Part shown: positions 7,135 through 9,279 of the stretch, piece by piece
How the letters are laid out: each line of letters starts with the position of its first letter
Numbering within the stretch: position 1 is the stretch's first letter
Source: Paenibacillus sp.
GTDB lineage: Bacteria; Bacillota; Bacilli; Paenibacillales; Paenibacillaceae
DNA length: 9,279 nt
Direction of reading: 5' to 3'
NCBI GenBank assembly: GCA_029256665.1
Contig: JAQSXN010000104.1
Location: forward strand, 1-9,279
The notes under the pieces: generated by a model
The model's database searches: none
Told to the model about the DNA's origin: nothing
The model's input: the letters and a program-made list of their open reading frames with translations, nothing else
Position numbers and translations under genes: made by a program

Positions 7135-7167
7135 AAAAAAGCTTCCCCTTTTTAACGGGGAAGCTTT
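7135..7167 (-). terminator. Intrinsic terminator after the substrate-binding lipoprotein gene
   Basis: AAAGCTTCCCC (7138-7148) is perfectly complementary to GGGGAAGCTTT (7157-7167), with an 8-base loop. On the minus strand the stem runs into six T residues (7140-7135). It begins 12 bases after the stop codon, so the lipoprotein gene is the last in its transcript. Confidence 0.92.
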
Positions 7168-7179
7168 CTTAGTGCGAGT

Positions 7180-8193
7180 CTACGGCGCCAACATGTCCAG
7201 CGCTTCCTTCATCGTTTCGCGGATCGTGACAATGTCCGAGCCGTAATACTTGTCTGTCTCCAAACGATGAACGTTCCCGTTTTTGACTGCTTCAAGGTTA
7301 TTCCAAATGCCTGATTTTTCGATCGCGTCAAATTCAGCCTTGTCATCTCCGTCATCGCGCACGATAAGAAAAATATGATCTCCCGCGTATTGCGGAAGAA
7401 GCTCGAGCGAAATTTCCTTTGCCGAAGCGTAAGGGTTTTGTTCGATCTCTGCGGCTACCGCCCCTGGCGCGTTCGCTTGGAGCCCGGTCCTTAACATGTA
7501 GCCCGCGAAGTTTCGGTTCAAGTAAATCCGCAGCCGCCCTTTCTCTACCCGGAAGATCGTTACGGTTTCGTCTCCGATTGCGGAACTCAGCTTGTCCCGG
7601 CCCGCTTGCGCCTCGGCTTCGTATGAAGCGATCCAGGCTTTGGCTTCCTCAGTCTTGCCGATCAAATCAGCAATTTTCATGAAAATATCGTGGATGGGAT
7701 CCTGATCAAAGGAAATGTAAAAGACGGGGGCCAGCTTGGCGATTTTCTCCATCTGCTCTGGATATATTTCCAGAAAAACGGTCGGGGCAATGACCAAATC
7801 CGGGTTTAATTCGAGTACGGTTTCCGGATTGGGGGGATCCCCGATTCGTTCGACGCCTTCCATCTCGGTTTGCGTGTATACAATCTTGAACCCGTTATCC
7901 CCGGCGCCGACCGGACGCACGCCCAGAGCCAGCAGCTCGCTTGCAAATTCGCCGGCAACGATCGCTTTCGGGTGCAGCGGCACCTCGACCTCGCGGTTCA
8001 GGTCGTCCTTTACTAATTTGGTTTCATTCTCGTTGCTGATTGCCGATTGCACCGGTTGCGACGAAACGTTCGAAGTTGCTTCGGCGTCAGCTTGGTTGTT
8101 TCCTTCCGTTCCGCACGCTCCTAACAACAATACGAGAGCGATCATCATGATAACCGCAATTGCCGTTTTTGTTGAATTCATAGTTTGATTCAT
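7180..8193 (-). CDS. Siderophore-type ABC transporter substrate-binding lipoprotein (FeuA/FhuD-like fold)
   Basis: An extracytoplasmic receptor, tethered to the membrane by lipid, that delivers an iron chelate to an ABC permease. The 337 residues start with a lipoprotein signal peptide: a lysine-containing N-region, a hydrophobic core AIAVIMMIALVLLL, and the lipobox LGAC with C27 as the lipidated residue. A serine/asparagine-rich linker follows (to about 60), then the two-lobed Peripla_BP_2 fold: RIGDPPNPETVLELNPDLVIAP (116-137) in the first lobe and the ISLELLPQYAGDHIFLIVRDD segment in the second. The frame extends to 8235, but ATG 8193 is chosen because GGGAGGGTG (8204-8196) precedes it and it gives a normal signal peptide. 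It lies downstream of a Btr-like regulator gene and behind a Fur box. No permease or ATPase genes follow before the terminator, so it must use a transporter encoded elsewhere. The exact chelate cannot be told from sequence. Confidence 0.92.
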   Translation of the reverse strand: MNQTMNSTKTAIAVIMMIALVLLLGACGTEGNNQADAEATSNVSSQPVQSAISNENETKLVKDDLNREVEVPLHPKAIVAGEFASELLALGVRPVGAGDNGFKIVYTQTEMEGVERIGDPPNPETVLELNPDLVIAPTVFLEIYPEQMEKIAKLAPVFYISFDQDPIHDIFMKIADLIGKTEEAKAWIASYEAEAQAGRDKLSSAIGDETVTIFRVEKGRLRIYLNRNFAGYMLRTGLQANAPGAVAAEIEQNPYASAKEISLELLPQYAGDHIFLIVRDDGDDKAEFDAIEKSGIWNNLEAVKNGNVHRLETDKYYGSDIVTIRETMKEALDMLAP

Positions 8194-8211
8194 AGCACCC
8201 TCCCGATGTTT

Positions 8212-8230
8212 GATAATGATAATTAATATC
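8212..8230. promoter_or_regulatory. Fur box (iron-dependent repressor site)
   Basis: GATAATGATAATTAATATC matches the classical 19-bp Fur consensus GATAATGATAATCATTATC at 17 of 19 positions. It lies 18 bases upstream of the lipoprotein start codon, between its ribosome binding site and the candidate -10 element. Fur with iron bound here would block early transcription of the binding-protein gene. Confidence 0.87.
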
Positions 8231-8239
8231 AACATCTAG

Positions 8240-8268
8240 TTTATATGCATTTGTCGATTGATGCCATA
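8240..8268 (-). promoter_or_regulatory. Candidate activator-dependent promoter of the lipoprotein gene
   Basis: On the minus strand TATAAA (8245-8240) is a good -10. The position 17 bases upstream holds TATGGC (8268-8263), a poor -35. A good -10 with a weak -35 is typical of promoters needing an activator, and a direct repeat lies immediately upstream. No transcript start is known. Confidence 0.4.
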
Positions 8269-8294
8269 GACGGATATTGCGCGCGGGATGGATA
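8269..8294 (-). promoter_or_regulatory. Direct repeat, candidate AraC/Btr-type activator site
   Basis: On the minus strand TATCCATC (8294-8287) and TATCCGTC (8276-8269) are direct repeats 18 bases apart, abutting the weak -35 of the lipoprotein promoter. AraC-family activators commonly bind direct repeats next to the -35 box, and the gene just upstream encodes such a protein. The assignment is positional inference; an 8-bp repeat with one mismatch can occur by chance. Confidence 0.35.
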
Positions 8295-8303
8295 ATTATG
8301 ATG

Positions 8304-9279
8304 TCATTCACCGGCAAGAAGTGTTGCGGCTTCTTCCATTTGAGCTGCGATCGATACGGGGTCAAACGCCAGCCATCTGCTTACGTCCAGCTGATAGATC
8401 TTGCCTGCCGCGACCGCGGGATAGTTCAGCCATTCCCGTCTTCCCTCGAGCTCCGCAAAGCATGCGGCGGCGCCCTCGTCCGGTTGGATAACCACGAATA
8501 AGTAATCAGCTTCGTACAAGGGGAGCTCTTCCGGCTCGATAACGCTGGAATGGAAATGAGCATTTACGAAAGCTTGACGCGACAGCTTGTCGGGCGGCGA
8601 TACGTTTAAAGATCGGTACAATGGATATCCGATATTCAACATGCCGTATAGCTGAAGACCTTGTTCCCTGACGCGCAAGATGGCGACTCGGCTCTTCCCG
8701 ATCCGCGCGCTCACCTTTTCGCGCAACTGCGTCATTCGTATCTCGTATTGCTCGATCCAGTGACTCGCTTGGCCGCTTAATCCAAGCCTTCCGGCGACAA
8801 TAGGCAACTGATGATATATAGGATCCTCCAAGGAATCGATCTCCACGACCTCGCAAGAGTCCGGCTTATGCGGCCCAGAATCATCCCTGGCGATTATGAT
8901 GATATCCGGCTTCCATTTCGAAACTTCCCTCTTGACTCTTCCGTCCTTTTCAGCCTCGAGCTTCCCCGTCGCAGCAGGATCGGGGGCTAGACATGCTCCG
9001 ATCGTACTCCAATCGGCGGCTACGGGATGAACGCCTAGCGCGGCACAATAGCCGTAGCCGTAAAGCGCGACGATACGACGCTCTTGCCCGCCCCGATAAA
9101 ACGCCGGTGCCACTCCGACGATTTGTTTGAACCGGCGGCTAAAGTGGTAGGGGTCGGAAAAGCCCGCTTCCTTAGCAGCTTCGGCAACGGATCTGCCGGA
9201 TGCGCGAAGCGCGTTCTTCGCCGCTTCGATTCGCAATTCGGTCAAGTAATCAATCGGGCTGATTCCCTTATATTTTTTG
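8304..9279 (-). CDS. Btr-like transcriptional regulator: AraC-type HTH fused to a siderophore-binding domain (5' end outside window)
   Basis: The frame is open from the right edge to the TGA at 8304-8306, showing 324 residues; the N-terminus is missing. The first ~60 visible residues are the C-terminal part of an AraC-type DNA-binding domain: KYKGISPIDYLTELRIEAAK, then SVAEAAKEAGFSDPYHFSRRFK, then VGVAPAFYR. A TTG at 9245 is not the true start, since this conserved motif continues upstream of it. The rest (from about residue 66) is a Peripla_BP_2-type domain without a signal peptide, homologous to the lipoprotein encoded next; compare AILRVREQGLQLYG with TIFRVEKGRLRIYL, and their matching C-terminal lobes. 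B. subtilis Btr has this architecture: it binds iron-bacillibactin in the cytoplasm and activates feuABC. Here the likely target is the adjacent lipoprotein gene, 110 bases downstream. The ligand is unknown. Confidence 0.88.
   Translation of the reverse strand, partial: KKYKGISPIDYLTELRIEAAKNALRASGRSVAEAAKEAGFSDPYHFSRRFKQIVGVAPAFYRGGQERRIVALYGYGYCAALGVHPVAADWSTIGACLAPDPAATGKLEAEKDGRVKREVSKWKPDIIIIARDDSGPHKPDSCEVVEIDSLEDPIYHQLPIVAGRLGLSGQASHWIEQYEIRMTQLREKVSARIGKSRVAILRVREQGLQLYGMLNIGYPLYRSLNVSPPDKLSRQAFVNAHFHSSVIEPEELPLYEADYLFVVIQPDEGAAACFAELEGRREWLNYPAVAAGKIYQLDVSRWLAFDPVSIAAQMEEAATLLAGE

Noticed and set aside
8291..8309. Second Fur-like sequence at the end of the regulator gene (GATAATTATGATGTCATTC)
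   Set aside because: Only about 12 of 19 bases match the consensus, the second half is poor, and it overlaps coding sequence; the site at 8212-8230 is far better.
1..9279. Mobile elements, CRISPR arrays, tRNA or rRNA genes, defence systems
   Set aside because: No transposase, integrase, spaced repeats, cloverleaf or defence-type domain was seen on either strand; nearly all sequence is explained by the listed genes and control regions.

Overview
The window reads as chromosomal DNA from a spore-forming Gram-positive bacterium of the Bacillales, most like a Paenibacillus/Cohnella-type genome. This is inferred from the conserved divIVA-ileS-(TraR/DksA)-lspA-rluD neighbourhood, a DivIVA close to that of Bacillus, a T-box leader before ileS, consensus-like SigA promoters, strong AAGGAGG-type ribosome binding sites and moderately high GC. 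No rRNA, tRNA, transposase, phage gene or CRISPR array was seen.

Right part (about 7130-9279, all minus strand): an iron-acquisition module. Its upstream gene enters from beyond the right edge and encodes an AraC-type HTH fused to a periplasmic-binding-protein-like domain, the layout of the Bacillus subtilis siderophore sensor Btr. It is followed by a lipoprotein substrate-binding protein for a siderophore-type ABC importer. A near-perfect Fur box (17 of 19 bases) lies between the substrate-binding gene and a weak promoter, and a short direct repeat abuts that promoter's -35 position, where an AraC-type activator would be expected to bind. A strong terminator follows directly, so no permease or ATPase gene belongs to this transcript.

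Centre (about 2376-7106, minus strand): divIVA (cell pole/septum organiser) with its own candidate promoter. Next comes a SigA promoter and complete T-box leader controlling ileS. The IleRS is of the type 2 (eukaryote-like, typically mupirocin-insensitive) class rather than the usual bacterial type 1. After ileS there is a terminator and a small DUF5665 membrane protein.

Left part (1-2374): a plus-strand TraR/DksA-like (YteA/YlyA-type) gene converges on the DUF5665 gene with one base between the stop codons. It diverges from lspA (lipoprotein signal peptidase), which overlaps a 23S rRNA pseudouridine synthase gene that runs off the left edge.

Most of the window is conserved housekeeping sequence. 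The points most worth a second look are the Btr-like/orphan binding-protein unit next to divIVA with its Fur and activator sites, the type 2 IleRS under T-box control in the housekeeping slot, and the tail-to-tail antisense arrangement of the TraR and DUF5665 genes.
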